64,000 bases of DNA from Marinibaculum sp040216765 (GCA_040216765.1 JAVJON010000016.1:1-64000), one strand, 5' to 3'; shown: positions 8,289 through 16,845, numbered from the stretch's first letter. The notes: generated by a model from the letters alone, not told the origin. Numbers and translations: made by a program.

Positions 8289-9287
8289 ATGACGATGGCC
8301 GATCCGAAGTTCGACGTGCTGGGTATTGGCAATGCAATCGTCGACGTCCTCAGCCATTCCGACGACAGCTTCCTGCAGAAGCACGGCATGGCCAAGGGCG
8401 GCATGCAGCTGATCGACGACACGGCGGCCGAGGCGATCTATGCCGCGATGGGGCCGGGCATCGAGGCGTCCGGCGGCTCCGCCGCCAACACCATTGCCGG
8501 CCTGGCCACCCTGGGCGGACGCGGCGCCTTCATCGGCAAGGTGCGCGACGACCAGCTGGGCCGGGTCTTCACCCACGACATCCGGGCCGTGGGCGCCCGC
8601 TTCGACACGCCGGCGGCGAGCGAGGGCCCGCCGACGGCGCGTTGCCTGGTCCTGGTCACGCCGGACGCCCAGCGCACGATGAACACCTTCCTCGGCGCCA
8701 GCACCGGCCTGGGCCCGGAGGATGTCGACCCGGCACTGGTCGAGGCGGCGGCGATCACCTACCTGGAAGGCTATCTGTGGGACCCGCCGCGCGCGAAGGA
8801 CGCGTTCCGCAAGGCGATGGACCTGGCCAAGGCGGCCGGCAGGCAGGTCGCGCTGAGCCTGTCCGACCCGTTCTGCGTCGACCGCTACCGCACGGAGTTC
8901 CGGGAGCTGGCGGACGGCCCGGTCGACATCCTCTTCGCCAACGAGGAGGAGATCAAATCCCTGTATGAGGTGACCGACTTCGATACCGCCCGGGATGCCG
9001 TTCGCGGTAAGGTCGGGGTCGCGGTGCTGACCCGCTCGGAGAAGGGCGCGGTCATCGTCACCGCGGACGAGACCCATGTGCTGGAGGCAGAGCCGGTGTC
9101 GAAGCTGGTGGACAGCACCGGCGCCGGCGACCTGTTTGCGGCCGGTTTCCTGTATGGAGTGACGCAGGGCCATGACCTCCCGACCTCCGGCCGCATCGCC
9201 GCCATCGCCGCGGCGGAATGTCTCTCCCATGTCGGCCCGCGGCCCGAGGCGGACCTCAAGGCGCTGCTGCGCGACCGCCTGGGCTGA
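8289..9287 (+). CDS. PfkB-family sugar/adenosine kinase
   Basis: A 332-residue carbohydrate kinase of the PfkB (ribokinase) family. Signature 1 is GGSAANTIAGLATLGGRGAF; signature 2 holds the catalytic Asp and anion hole in STGAGDLFAAGFLYG. The alphaproteobacterial members with the start DVLGIGNAIVDVLS are usually annotated as adenosine kinase-like, phosphorylating a nucleoside or sugar; the true substrate is undetermined. The start is supported by AAGGA five bases before ATG. The next plus-strand gene, a cyclase, begins 39 bases later, so the two may be co-transcribed, though a functional link is not obvious. Confidence 0.93.
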   Translation: MTMADPKFDVLGIGNAIVDVLSHSDDSFLQKHGMAKGGMQLIDDTAAEAIYAAMGPGIEASGGSAANTIAGLATLGGRGAFIGKVRDDQLGRVFTHDIRAVGARFDTPAASEGPPTARCLVLVTPDAQRTMNTFLGASTGLGPEDVDPALVEAAAITYLEGYLWDPPRAKDAFRKAMDLAKAAGRQVALSLSDPFCVDRYRTEFRELADGPVDILFANEEEIKSLYEVTDFDTARDAVRGKVGVAVLTRSEKGAVIVTADETHVLEAEPVSKLVDSTGAGDLFAAGFLYGVTQGHDLPTSGRIAAIAAAECLSHVGPRPEADLKALLRDRLG

Positions 9288-9326
9288 CCTGCCGCCCGGC
9301 GACAGGCAAACCCGGGGCCGTCGGCG

Positions 9327-11102
9327 GTGAGTGCCGTCGACGGCGCCGCCGAGGGGCCGCCCGCGGCACGGCCCGCCCGCGAGGGCACCCGGCCGCGTGC
9401 CGGCCGCTGGGCGGTGCACCTGCGGCTGTACAGCGGCCTGGTGCTGTTCGTCTTCGTCGCCACCCACTACCTGAACCATGCGGCAGGGATGGTGTCGCTG
9501 GACGCGATGGAGGCCGGCGGCGCAGCGTTCAAATGGGTCTGGCGGAGCCTGCCGGGCACCGTGCTGCTGTACGGCGCGGTGACCGTTCATGTCGGGCTGG
9601 CAATCTGGGCGACCTTCGCGCGGCGTACCTGGCGCGGCATCACCCGCGGCGAAGCGCTGCAGATCCTGCTGGGCCTGGCGATCGTCCCCCTGGCGATCAG
9701 CCATGTCTCCGCCACCCGCGGCATCACCGAGTTCTGGGACTTCAATGACCGCTATGCCTATGTGCTGCAGGCGCTCTACCTGTCCGGGGGCTGGGACGGG
9801 CCGCTGCAGCTGATCCTGCTGCTGGTGGTCTGGCTGCACGGCTGCCTGGGGGTGCATTTCTGGCTGCGGCTGCGGCCCTGGTACCCGGGGGCGCAGTTGA
9901 CCCTCTATACCCTGGCGGTCCTGCTGCCGCTGGCGGCCATCCTGGGCTATCTCCATGCCGGGCAGGAGGTCGGCCGGCTGCTGGCCGACCCGGTCTGGCG
10001 CGACACCTACCGCGACTCGCTGAACTATGCCGGGCCGCAGGTCAGGGACTGGGTCTACGGGGTGAACGATGCCACCCGCGCCGGGGCGGCCATCGTCCTG
10101 GCGCTGGCGCTGGTCGGCCGCTATGGCTGGATCCTGCTGGACCTGCGCCGCACGCGGGTCACGATCCGCTATCCGGACAACCGCACCGCCACCGTCCTGC
10201 CGGGCAGCGCCACTGTCCTGGAGGCAAGCCGCGAGGCCGGCATCCCGCACGCATCGGTCTGCGGCGGGCGGGGGCGATGCTCCACCTGCCGGGTCAAGGT
10301 GATCGACGGCGCAGAGGGCCTGCTGCCGCCCAGCCCGGACGAGGTCAAGGTGCTGCGCCGGGTCAATGCGCCGCCGGGCGTGCGCCTGGCCTGCCAGATC
10401 CGGCCGCGCCGCGACCTGCTGGTGCATCCCCTGCTGCCGGCAGGGGCACAGCCCAGCGAAGCGCGGCGCCGCGACCGTTTCGCCACCGGCCAGGAGATCG
10501 AGATCTGCGTGCTGTTCGCCGACCTGCGCGCCTTCACGCAGTTCTCCGAAAAGAAGCTGCCCTATGACGTGGTGTTCGTGGCCAACCAGTATTTCCGCCT
10601 GATGGGCGCGGCCGTCGAGCGCGCCGACGGCCGGGTCGACAAGTTCATCGGCGACGGCGTGATGGCCCTGTTCGGCCTGGAGGAGGGCGCCGGCGGCGAT
10701 GCCGGCTGTACCGCCGCCCTGCGCGCCGCGGGCTACATGGCCCAGGCGCTGCAGCAGCTGAACGCCGGCCTGGGCCAGGACCTGGACGAGCCCTTCCGGC
10801 TGGGCATCGGCATCCATACCGGCCATGCCATCGTGGGCGAGATGGGCTATGGCCAGGCGATCTCGGTCACCGCGATCGGCGATACGGTGAACACCGCATC
10901 GCGGCTGGAATCGGCCAGCAAGGAACTCGCCGCCCAGCTGGTGGTCAGCGCGGAGGTGGTGGCGCGCGCAGGCATGCCGGCGGACCGCTTCACCCGCACG
11001 GAAATCCAGGTGCGCGGCCGCAGCGAGCCGATGGCGATCTACTGGCTCGCCGACGCCACCGTGCTGGCCGAAGATGCGGTGCCGGCCGGCCCGCCTGCCT
11101 GA
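9327..11102 (+). CDS. Membrane adenylate cyclase with cytochrome-like and 2Fe-2S domains
   Basis: A 591-residue three-part signalling enzyme. Residues about 25-265 form about six membrane helices with several His that could bind haem (HYLNHAAG, VHVGLAIW, SHVSATRG, WLHGCLGVHFW), like succinate dehydrogenase membrane subunits. Residues about 275-375 are a plant-type 2Fe-2S ferredoxin domain with C312-x5-C318-x2-C321-x34-C356. Residues 385-580 are a class III cyclase: metal Asp399 (LFADLRAF) and Asp443 (FIGDGVMALF), with the adenine-type Lys in VDKFIGD and transition-state Asn/Arg in DTVNTASRLES. It probably makes cAMP in response to quinone or redox state (inference; the architecture resembles CyaC of Sinorhizobium). 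The GTG start is adopted because no ATG precedes the first helix. Confidence 0.9.
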   Translation: MSAVDGAAEGPPAARPAREGTRPRAGRWAVHLRLYSGLVLFVFVATHYLNHAAGMVSLDAMEAGGAAFKWVWRSLPGTVLLYGAVTVHVGLAIWATFARRTWRGITRGEALQILLGLAIVPLAISHVSATRGITEFWDFNDRYAYVLQALYLSGGWDGPLQLILLLVVWLHGCLGVHFWLRLRPWYPGAQLTLYTLAVLLPLAAILGYLHAGQEVGRLLADPVWRDTYRDSLNYAGPQVRDWVYGVNDATRAGAAIVLALALVGRYGWILLDLRRTRVTIRYPDNRTATVLPGSATVLEASREAGIPHASVCGGRGRCSTCRVKVIDGAEGLLPPSPDEVKVLRRVNAPPGVRLACQIRPRRDLLVHPLLPAGAQPSEARRRDRFATGQEIEICVLFADLRAFTQFSEKKLPYDVVFVANQYFRLMGAAVERADGRVDKFIGDGVMALFGLEEGAGGDAGCTAALRAAGYMAQALQQLNAGLGQDLDEPFRLGIGIHTGHAIVGEMGYGQAISVTAIGDTVNTASRLESASKELAAQLVVSAEVVARAGMPADRFTRTEIQVRGRSEPMAIYWLADATVLAEDAVPAGPPA

Positions 11103-11112
11103 GACCGGCCCT

Positions 11113-11589
11113 TCAGGCCGCCGGCGGCACCGACATCGCCTGCAGCAGCGGCCAGGGGCCGAGCAGCTTCAGCACCCGGGCCAGCGCATGCTGTCCGGTG
11201 CGCTGGTTGGTCAGCCCCGCCGGGGTCAGCGCCATCGCATGCACGGTCGCCGGATTGTCGACGCCGAGCAGCACCAGCGCGGGTATCGCCATGATCCAGG
11301 CGGTGCGCACCTCCAGCGCCAGGATGCCCTGTGCCGGGACCGGCCCGCCGGCCATCCCGGCCACCGCCCCAAGCAGGTCGGCGCGGTCGCGCGCCGCCGC
11401 CAGCAGGCCGCCGGTGCCGCCGGGCGGTTCGAACAGGCCGCCGGTCGCGGCCAGCCGGCCGGGCGCGTCGGTCAGCATGGGCGAGATCTCGCGTTCCCAG
11501 GCGCCGGCCCAGCGCAGCCCGCCGAACGCCGTCCCGCCGAAAGCCCGGTCCACCAGCGCCGGCCAGCTCTGCCCATCCGATGCCTGCAT
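11113..11589 (-). CDS. Hypothetical protein, unrecognised family
   Basis: A 158-residue open frame that I do not recognise. It starts at an ATG (MQASDGQSWPALVDRAFGG) and has a mildly hydrophobic middle (ALEVRTAWIMAIPALVLLGV, about residues 91-110) but no clear signal peptide and no Cys. Composition and codon pattern look coding: strong third-position G/C on this strand, and the gene fills the space between the cyclase and the thioesterase pair almost exactly. The gene ends 10 bases from the cyclase stop in convergent orientation. No role can be proposed. Conservation in related genomes would settle whether it is real. Confidence 0.6.
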   Translation of the reverse strand: MQASDGQSWPALVDRAFGGTAFGGLRWAGAWEREISPMLTDAPGRLAATGGLFEPPGGTGGLLAAARDRADLLGAVAGMAGGPVPAQGILALEVRTAWIMAIPALVLLGVDNPATVHAMALTPAGLTNQRTGQHALARVLKLLGPWPLLQAMSVPPAA

Positions 11590-11724
11590 CGCTCCATCCG
11601 CCGCAACGACCCTGCCGGGCCGGCAGGGTGCCGATACTCGCAGCACGCGGCCGGCCTGACAAAACAGCCCGTGCCGCCGCCGCAGGGTGTAGACTGGATG
11701 GAGTGGATCGGTCAGGAGTGCGAC

Positions 11725-12207
11725 ATGAATCAGGCGGTGCGACAGATGCCGGAGCCCGGCGGCACGGACGGCCTCGCCGGCGGCGTGTCCATTGCCGCCG
11801 TCGAGGCCTATTTCGACGAGGCATTGCCGCTTTATCGCCTGCTGGGCTTGCGCCTGACCGCCCTTGCGCCCGGCCGGGCGGAAGTCCGCCTGCAACCCAC
11901 GCCCCAGGTGGTGCGACCGGGCGGCGGCGTTGCCGGGCCGGTAATGTTCGCGATGGTCGATGTCGGCCTCTACGCCGCGATCTTCACCCTGCGCGGCATC
12001 CTGCCGATGGCGGTGACCAGCGACCTGGGCATGCATTTCCTGCGCGCCGCGCGCTCGCCGGAAATCCTCTGCCTGACCGAGATCACCAAGGCCGGCCGTC
12101 GCCTTGCCTATGCCGATGCCCGCCTGCTGGACCGCGACGGCCGCCTGGTCGCCCGCGCCAGCGGCAGCTATGCCCTTCCGACCGAAGGCGGGACGGCCGC
12201 GCCATGA
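11725..12207 (+). CDS. PaaI-like thioesterase (hot-dog fold), first of a pair
   Basis: A 160-residue hotdog-fold protein of the PaaI/4HBT thioesterase type, expected to hydrolyse acyl-CoA thioesters. Family features are the Gly-rich loop and helix GGGVAGPVMFAMVDVGLYAA, with the acidic Asp in the central helix, and the strand TSDLGMHFLRAA. The ATG at 11725 follows AGGAGTGCGAC, a good ribosome site; the frame is open further upstream but without family similarity. Its stop overlaps the start of a second hotdog gene (ATGA), so both are translated from one message and may form a hetero-oligomer (inference). Confidence 0.9.
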   Translation: MNQAVRQMPEPGGTDGLAGGVSIAAVEAYFDEALPLYRLLGLRLTALAPGRAEVRLQPTPQVVRPGGGVAGPVMFAMVDVGLYAAIFTLRGILPMAVTSDLGMHFLRAARSPEILCLTEITKAGRRLAYADARLLDRDGRLVARASGSYALPTEGGTAAP

Positions 12208-12761
12208 ACCTGAAACCGCGGAATCCGGAGTTCGAGAGCGCGGTTCGCGGGGTCTTCGCACGCCAGGGCCTGATGGAGGCCTTCGGCGTCGCAATCGAGG
12301 AGCTCGGCCCCGGCGCATGTGCCCTGTCTGTCGGCTTCCACGGCACCAAGGCGAAGCTGCAGGCGAGCATCCAGGGGGCGCTGCTCGGGGCCATGGCGGA
12401 TACCGCCGCCAGCCTCGCCGCGCTCACCCTGGTGCCCAAGGGGCATGGCATCGTGACCGTGGAATACAAGGTCAGCTTCCTGGAGCCCGCCCTGGGCGAC
12501 AAGGTGATCGCCCGTGCCAGGGTGCGCCGCGCGGGACGCAACCTGACCCTCGCGGAGGCCGATACGCTGGCTGTCGAGGAGGATGGGTCGGAAACCCTCT
12601 GCGCGGTGTCGATGCACACCCTCATGCGCCTGGATCCGCAGGGCCCGCCACGCGGCGGGGCCGCCTCCTCTGCCGGGGCCGGGGCTGAAGCGCCCGCCCC
12701 GGCAGAGGAGGCGGCCGGCGGCAAGAAGAAGACGAAGAAGAAGCTGTTCGGGCGCGGCTGA
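12204..12761 (+). CDS. PaaI-like thioesterase (hot-dog fold), second of a pair, with Lys-rich tail
   Basis: A 185-residue PaaI-type hotdog protein. The core (residues 1-140) shows IQGALLGAMADTAASLAA, where the Asp after the Gly-Ala-Met turn is the usual catalytic acid, and GIVTVEYKVSFLEPALGD. After residue 145 comes an Ala/Gly/Pro/Glu linker and a basic end, GGKKKTKKKLFGRG, not part of the hotdog fold. Translation is coupled to the preceding thioesterase gene by a four-base overlap. Substrate unknown; the basic tail could bind nucleic acid, membrane or acyl carrier protein (inference). It ends 12 bases before the convergent HIT gene. Confidence 0.9.
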   Translation: MNLKPRNPEFESAVRGVFARQGLMEAFGVAIEELGPGACALSVGFHGTKAKLQASIQGALLGAMADTAASLAALTLVPKGHGIVTVEYKVSFLEPALGDKVIARARVRRAGRNLTLAEADTLAVEEDGSETLCAVSMHTLMRLDPQGPPRGGAASSAGAGAEAPAPAEEAAGGKKKTKKKLFGRG

Positions 12762-12772
12762 GCGCCGCCGGG

Positions 12773-13141
12773 TCAGTCCTTCGGCCGGACCAGCATCGGG
12801 CCCAGGGGCCGGCCGGCCAGGATGTGCACGTGCAGGTGCGGCACCTCCTGGTGGCTGTCCGGGCCATGGTTGAACAGCAGGCGGTAGCCGCTGGCATCCA
12901 CGCCCGCTTCGCGCGCGACATGGCCTGTGGCGCGGATGAAATCGACGATCTCCGCCTCGCCGGCCTTGGCGGCGAAATCGTCATAGCTGACATAGGCGCC
13001 CTTGGGGATCACCAGGATATGGGTCGGCGCCTGCGGGTTGATGTCCAGGAAGGCGAGGCTGTGGGCGGTCTCGTGCACCTTCTTGCAGGGGATCTCGCCC
13101 CGCAGGATCTTGGCGAAGATGTTGTTCGGATCGTAGGCCAT
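12773..13141 (-). CDS. HIT family hydrolase (HinT-like)
   Basis: A 122-residue histidine-triad nucleotide hydrolase of the HinT branch, which cleaves AMP from phosphoramidates. The triad is in VPHLHVHILAGRP (H-x-H-x-H). The N-terminal motif IFAKILRGEIPCKKV and the middle HILVIPKGAYVS are typical of the family. It is the last gene of the minus-strand histidine cluster, 42 bases after hisE, an order found in many alphaproteobacteria; a direct role in histidine synthesis is not known. The ribosome site is strong (AAAGGAGGAGG). Normal length for the family. Confidence 0.95.
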   Translation of the reverse strand: MAYDPNNIFAKILRGEIPCKKVHETAHSLAFLDINPQAPTHILVIPKGAYVSYDDFAAKAGEAEIVDFIRATGHVAREAGVDASGYRLLFNHGPDSHQEVPHLHVHILAGRPLGPMLVRPKD

Positions 13142-13183
13142 TCCGGGTCCTCCTCCTTTCGCCGGCGTCGCCGGCCGCGGCAG

Positions 13184-13501
13184 TCAGTCGGCACGCTTCT
13201 TCTTTTCCTCCAGGCCCGACACGCCGTGGCGGCGGGTCAGTTCCGCGGCCACGTCGTCCGGCCGGACGTCGCGCGCGGCCCAGAGCACCAGCAGGTGATA
13301 GAGCAGGTCGGCGCTCTCCGCGACCACCGCCTCGCGGTCCTGCCCGACCGCCGCGATCACCGTCTCGACCGCTTCCTCGCCGGTCTTCTGGGCGATTTTC
13401 GCGATGCCGCGGTCGAACAGTTTCGCTGTGTAGGATTCCTTCGGATCGGCGCCCTTGCGGCTCTCGATCGTGCCATAGAGCGCGTCCAGGATTTCCGCCA
13501 T
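13184..13501 (-). CDS. hisE: Phosphoribosyl-ATP pyrophosphatase
   Basis: A 105-residue HisE, catalysing the second step of histidine synthesis (PRATP to PRAMP). It belongs to the all-alpha MazG-like group; the metal-binding acidic residues are in KIAQKTGEEAVETVIAA and ESADLLYHLLVLW. Length is normal. hisI is not fused or adjacent, as in many alphaproteobacteria where hisI lies elsewhere. The gene begins five bases after hisF ends, so it is translationally linked. The C terminus is Lys/Glu-rich (EEKKKRAD). Confidence 0.96.
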   Translation of the reverse strand: MAEILDALYGTIESRKGADPKESYTAKLFDRGIAKIAQKTGEEAVETVIAAVGQDREAVVAESADLLYHLLVLWAARDVRPDDVAAELTRRHGVSGLEEKKKRAD

Positions 13502-13506
13502 TTGCG

Positions 13507-14358
13507 TCACATCGTCCCCGATTCCTGCACCTGATCCTGCCCGCGGCCTTCGGTCCCGCCGGGCCGATCGCTGTCCCAGCTTTCCACCGGCCGCATCGGG
13601 ATGCCGGCAGCGGTCATATACGCCTTGGCCTCCGGAATCGAGTGCGTCCCGAAATGAAAGATCGAGGCTGCCAGCACGGCGGTCGCATGGCCGTCGCGGA
13701 TTCCCGCGACCAGATGGTCCAGCCCACCGACGCCGCCGGAGGCGATGACCGGCACCGGTACGGCATCCGCCACCGCCCGGGTGAGGGCGATGTCGAACCC
13801 GGCCTTGGTGCCGTCCCGGTCCATGGAGGTGAGCAGGATCTCGCCCGCGCCTGCCTGCACCATCCGTCGCGCCCAGTCGACCGCGTCGATCCCGGTGCGG
13901 TTGCGCCCGCCATGGGTGAAGACCTCCCAGGCGGGGCTGCCGTCGGGCTTCGGCTCCACGGCCTTGGCATCGATCGCCACGACGATGCACTGGCTGCCGA
14001 ACTTTCGCGCCGCCTCGGCCACGAAGGCCGGCCGCTCCACCGCCGCGGTGTTGATCGAGACCTTGTCGGCGCCGGCCAGCAGAAGTGCGCGCACATCCTC
14101 CGCCCGGCGCACGCCGCCGCCGACGGTCAGCGGCATGAAGCAATGCTCCGCGGTGCGGCGCACCACGTCCAGGATGATGCCGCGCCGCTCGTGGCTGGCG
14201 GTGATGTCCAGGAAGCAGAGTTCGTCGGCGCCCTGCGCGTCATAGACCCGGGCCTGCTCCACCGGATCGCCGGCATCGGCCAGGTCGACGAAATTGACCC
14301 CCTTCACGACCCGGCCGTCCTTGACGTCCAGGCAGGGAATGATGCGGGCCTTCAGCAT
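13507..14358 (-). CDS. hisF: Imidazole glycerol phosphate synthase, cyclase subunit
   Basis: HisF, a (beta/alpha)8 barrel that with HisH turns PRFAR and ammonia into imidazole glycerol phosphate and AICAR. The catalytic Asp residues are in IPCLDVKDGRVVKGV and VVAIDAKAVE. Phosphate-binding loops GGGVR and ASGGVGG are present. It is 283 residues, against about 253-258 normally. The extra part is a C-terminal tail after IPMRPVESWDSD, rich in Gly, Gln and Asp and ending in Met. The start overlaps hisA by seven bases. Confidence 0.96.
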   Translation of the reverse strand: MLKARIIPCLDVKDGRVVKGVNFVDLADAGDPVEQARVYDAQGADELCFLDITASHERRGIILDVVRRTAEHCFMPLTVGGGVRRAEDVRALLLAGADKVSINTAAVERPAFVAEAARKFGSQCIVVAIDAKAVEPKPDGSPAWEVFTHGGRNRTGIDAVDWARRMVQAGAGEILLTSMDRDGTKAGFDIALTRAVADAVPVPVIASGGVGGLDHLVAGIRDGHATAVLAASIFHFGTHSIPEAKAYMTAAGIPMRPVESWDSDRPGGTEGRGQDQVQESGTM

Positions 14359-15086
14359 CGGGCGGCCGCCTGCAGGGCCGCCGCCGGGTCGATCCGGCCG
14401 TCGTAGAGCGCGCGTCCGACGATCACCCCGTCGATCCGGGCGCCGGCATCGACCTCCGCCTGCAGCGCGACGATATCCTCCACCCCGGCCACCCCGCCCG
14501 AGGCGATCACCGGGATCGACACCGCCCGCGCCAGCGCTGCGGTCGCCGCCACGTTGACGCCGGCCAGGATGCCGTCGCGATCGATATCGGTGAACACGAT
14601 CGCCGCCGCGCCGGCCCCTTCGAAGCGCCGCGCCAGCTCCTCCGCCGGCAGCTCGCCGGTCTGCGCCCAGCCTTCCACCGCGACCCGGCCGCCGCGGGCG
14701 TCGATGCCCAGCGCGATACGGCCCGGCCACTTGGCGCAGGCTTCGCGCACCAGGTCCGGCTGCTTCACCGCCATGGTGCCCAGCACCACGCGGGCGATTC
14801 CGCGGTCGAGCCAGAGGGCCACCGTGTCCAGGTCGCGGATGCCGCCGCCCAGCTGGACCGGCACCGCGGTCGCCGCCAGGATCGCCTCCACCGCCGCCGC
14901 GTTGACCGGGCGGCCGGCAAAGGCACCGTTCAGGTCGACGACATGCAGCCGGTCGAAGCCCGCGGCGGCGAAGGCACGGGCCTGCGCCGCCGGGTCGTCG
15001 TTGAACACGGTCGCGTCATCCATCTCGCCCTTGCGCAGGCGCACGCAGGCGCCGTCCTTCAGGTCGATGGCCGGATAGATCTTCAT
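14352..15086 (-). CDS. hisA: ProFAR isomerase (HisA)
   Basis: HisA, 244 residues, a (beta/alpha)8 barrel homologous to HisF that isomerises ProFAR to PRFAR. Catalytic Asp residues lie in YPAIDLKDGACVRL and FTDIDRDGILAGVN. The phosphate loops LGGGIRD and ASGGVAGVED are intact. It ends in a short Ala-rich helix (DPAAALQAAARC). It overlaps hisF by seven bases and follows the GNAT gene by 72 bases on the same strand, so it belongs to the hisB-to-HIT transcription unit. Confidence 0.97.
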   Translation of the reverse strand: MKIYPAIDLKDGACVRLRKGEMDDATVFNDDPAAQARAFAAAGFDRLHVVDLNGAFAGRPVNAAAVEAILAATAVPVQLGGGIRDLDTVALWLDRGIARVVLGTMAVKQPDLVREACAKWPGRIALGIDARGGRVAVEGWAQTGELPAEELARRFEGAGAAAIVFTDIDRDGILAGVNVAATAALARAVSIPVIASGGVAGVEDIVALQAEVDAGARIDGVIVGRALYDGRIDPAAALQAAARC

Positions 15087-15158
15087 GCGGATTGGCCTTG
15101 CGGAAGGGACCGGGGCGGGAGGGACCGGGCGGCCGGCGGGCCGGCCTGTCGCGAAAGC

Positions 15159-15710
15159 TCAGCGGCGCCACTTGCCATGCGGCTTCAGGTCCTTGGTGTA
15201 GTAGAAGCCGCGGACATAGCGGCCCTGGGTATAGGCGTAGCGCTCCTTGATGCCCCAGCGCCGGAAACCCTCGGCCTCGTAGAGCGCGATGGCGGCGGTC
15301 TGGGTCTCCCGCACGTCCAGGTCGATCTGGTGGAAGCCCTGTTCCACCGCGGAGCGCGCGACGGCACGGATCAACCCCTTCGCCAGGCCATGGCCGCGGG
15401 CCCAGGGCGCGATGAAAAAGGTGGTGAGGGTCGCGGCATGGGCGCTCGCCTCGTTGTTGGGCGAGGGCTTCAGCAGCTGCGTGGTGCCGACGATACGCCC
15501 GGCCAGCCGCGCCACATAGAGCTCGCGCTCCGGCACCAGCAGCACGCCGCGCCAGTAGTTCGCCAGGGTCTGGCGGACCGGCGGCTGCAGCCAGCCGAAG
15601 CCGTTGCCGTCGATGATCGCCTCTTCCGTCGCTTCCGCCAGGGCGTCGAGATCCTCGTCCACCAACTCGATGACAAGGTCGATCTTGGTCTGATTCTGCG
15701 CCAGATTCAT
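15159..15710 (-). CDS. GNAT family N-acetyltransferase inside the his operon
   Basis: A 183-residue GNAT acetyltransferase. The acetyl-CoA loop region is APWARGHGLAKGLIRAV, followed by the typical beta-5 region QIDLDVRETQTAAIALYEAEGF. The acceptor is unknown. The start overlaps the end of hisH by four bases (ATGA), so it is translationally coupled within the histidine cluster, and hisA follows on the same strand. Such a GNAT gene between hisH and hisA occurs in some alphaproteobacterial his operons (from memory of the families), but no role in the pathway is established. Confidence 0.9.
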   Translation of the reverse strand: MNLAQNQTKIDLVIELVDEDLDALAEATEEAIIDGNGFGWLQPPVRQTLANYWRGVLLVPERELYVARLAGRIVGTTQLLKPSPNNEASAHAATLTTFFIAPWARGHGLAKGLIRAVARSAVEQGFHQIDLDVRETQTAAIALYEAEGFRRWGIKERYAYTQGRYVRGFYYTKDLKPHGKWRR

Positions 15711-16348
15711 GGTGCCCACCGAAGGAAATTCACGATCAGCCGCCGGCCGGTCGCCTGACTCTTTTCGGGATGGAACTGCGTGCCGGCCACGTTGCCGCGC
15801 GCCACGATCGCGGTCACGGGCCCGCCATAGTCCACCGTTGCGTGAACCGCCGACGGATCGGCGGGGACGAGATGATAGCTGTGAACGAAATAGGCATGGT
15901 CGCCCGGGTGCAGCCCCTGCAGCAACGGATGGTCCGTTTCGAACGCCAGGTCGTTCCACCCCATATGGGGTATCTTCAGGCTCGAATCATCGGGTGCCAG
16001 GGCCGCAACCTCGCCGGGAATCCAGCCGAATCCAGGCCAGCTGCCATGTTCCAGCCCACGGCTGGCGAGCAGCTGCAGCCCGACGCAGATTCCCAGGAAC
16101 GGCCGGCCCTGGCCCGTCACGGCAGTCTCCAGCACTTCCATCATCCCCGGCAGGGCCTGCAGCCCGTGCAGGCAGTCGGCAAAGGCCCCGACTCCGGGCA
16201 GCACGATCCGGTCGGCCGCCGCGACCCGTGCCGGGTCGGCGGTGACCTCGATGGCGCCGGCATAGCCGGTTTCCGCCGCCGCACGCTCGAACGCCTTGTG
16301 CGCGGAACGCAGGTTGCCCGAGCCATAGTCGACGATCGCCACGGTCAT
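15707..16348 (-). CDS. hisH: Imidazole glycerol phosphate synthase, glutaminase subunit
   Basis: HisH, 213 residues, the class I glutamine amidotransferase partner of HisF. The nucleophile Cys is in FLGICVGLQLLASRG. The His-Glu pair is in TQFHPEKSQATGRRLIVNFL. The N terminus VAIVDYGSGNLRSAHKAFE is standard. It overlaps both the DUF2628 gene before it and the GNAT gene after it by four bases each, a sign of coupled translation. Length is normal and all catalytic residues are present. Confidence 0.97.
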   Translation of the reverse strand: MTVAIVDYGSGNLRSAHKAFERAAAETGYAGAIEVTADPARVAAADRIVLPGVGAFADCLHGLQALPGMMEVLETAVTGQGRPFLGICVGLQLLASRGLEHGSWPGFGWIPGEVAALAPDDSSLKIPHMGWNDLAFETDHPLLQGLHPGDHAYFVHSYHLVPADPSAVHATVDYGGPVTAIVARGNVAGTQFHPEKSQATGRRLIVNFLRWAP

Positions 16349-16845
16349 GCCCGGGCCCCCGCATCGCCCCAGCCGGGGATTGCCGGCGGGCCTGCCTGTT
16401 CCGCAGGCGGCAGGCTGCCGCTTTTGCGGTCATCGCCGGCGCCCAGCGCCGCCAGCACCCGCAGCGCGGCGTCGTCCGCATCGGCCGCGGCAACCGCACC
16501 GATCGCCCGGTAGCCGCCATGCCGCAGCCGCCAGCGCCGCCAGTCGTTGGCCGAGAACCCCACAACCAGTGCCAGTCCCAGGCCGAGGGCGATTTCCACC
16601 GGCTCGCCCGGCTCGGCCATCACGGTCAGGGTGGAGATCGCCAGGATGCAGATCACGTACAGCAGCAGCCCCGTCCATTGCCCCCGCCATATCGCCCAGA
16701 CGAATGGCAGGAAAAAGGCGGGCCAGCAGAATCCGTCCTTCACCAGCTCGAAGGCGGGTTGGTCGGAATCCGCCGCGCCGGGCCCGCCGGCGTCGCCGGC
16801 CGGGCCTTCGGGGCTGTCCTTCAAATGAACCGTATAAAGTCGCAT
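16345..16845 (-). CDS. DUF2628 domain membrane protein
   Basis: A 166-residue small membrane protein of the DUF2628 family, function unknown. The family core is KDGFCWPAFFLPFVWAIWRG, with hydrophobic segments at about residues 42-75 and 80-97, followed by NDWRRWRLRHGGYRAIGAVAA. The last 45 residues are Ala/Gly/Pro-rich and poorly ordered. It lies between hisB and hisH, a position seen for this family in other alphaproteobacteria. Its stop overlaps the hisH start by four bases. The ATG at 16845 (MRLYTVHLK) is the family-like start; the frame extends upstream without similarity. Confidence 0.9.
   Translation of the reverse strand: MRLYTVHLKDSPEGPAGDAGGPGAADSDQPAFELVKDGFCWPAFFLPFVWAIWRGQWTGLLLYVICILAISTLTVMAEPGEPVEIALGLGLALVVGFSANDWRRWRLRHGGYRAIGAVAAADADDAALRVLAALGAGDDRKSGSLPPAEQAGPPAIPGWGDAGARA

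Noticed and set aside
8133..10826. A long minus-strand open frame across the PfkB kinase and cyclase genes
   Set aside because: It is antisense to two confident genes, has no recognisable domain and crosses their boundary. Treated as a GC artefact.
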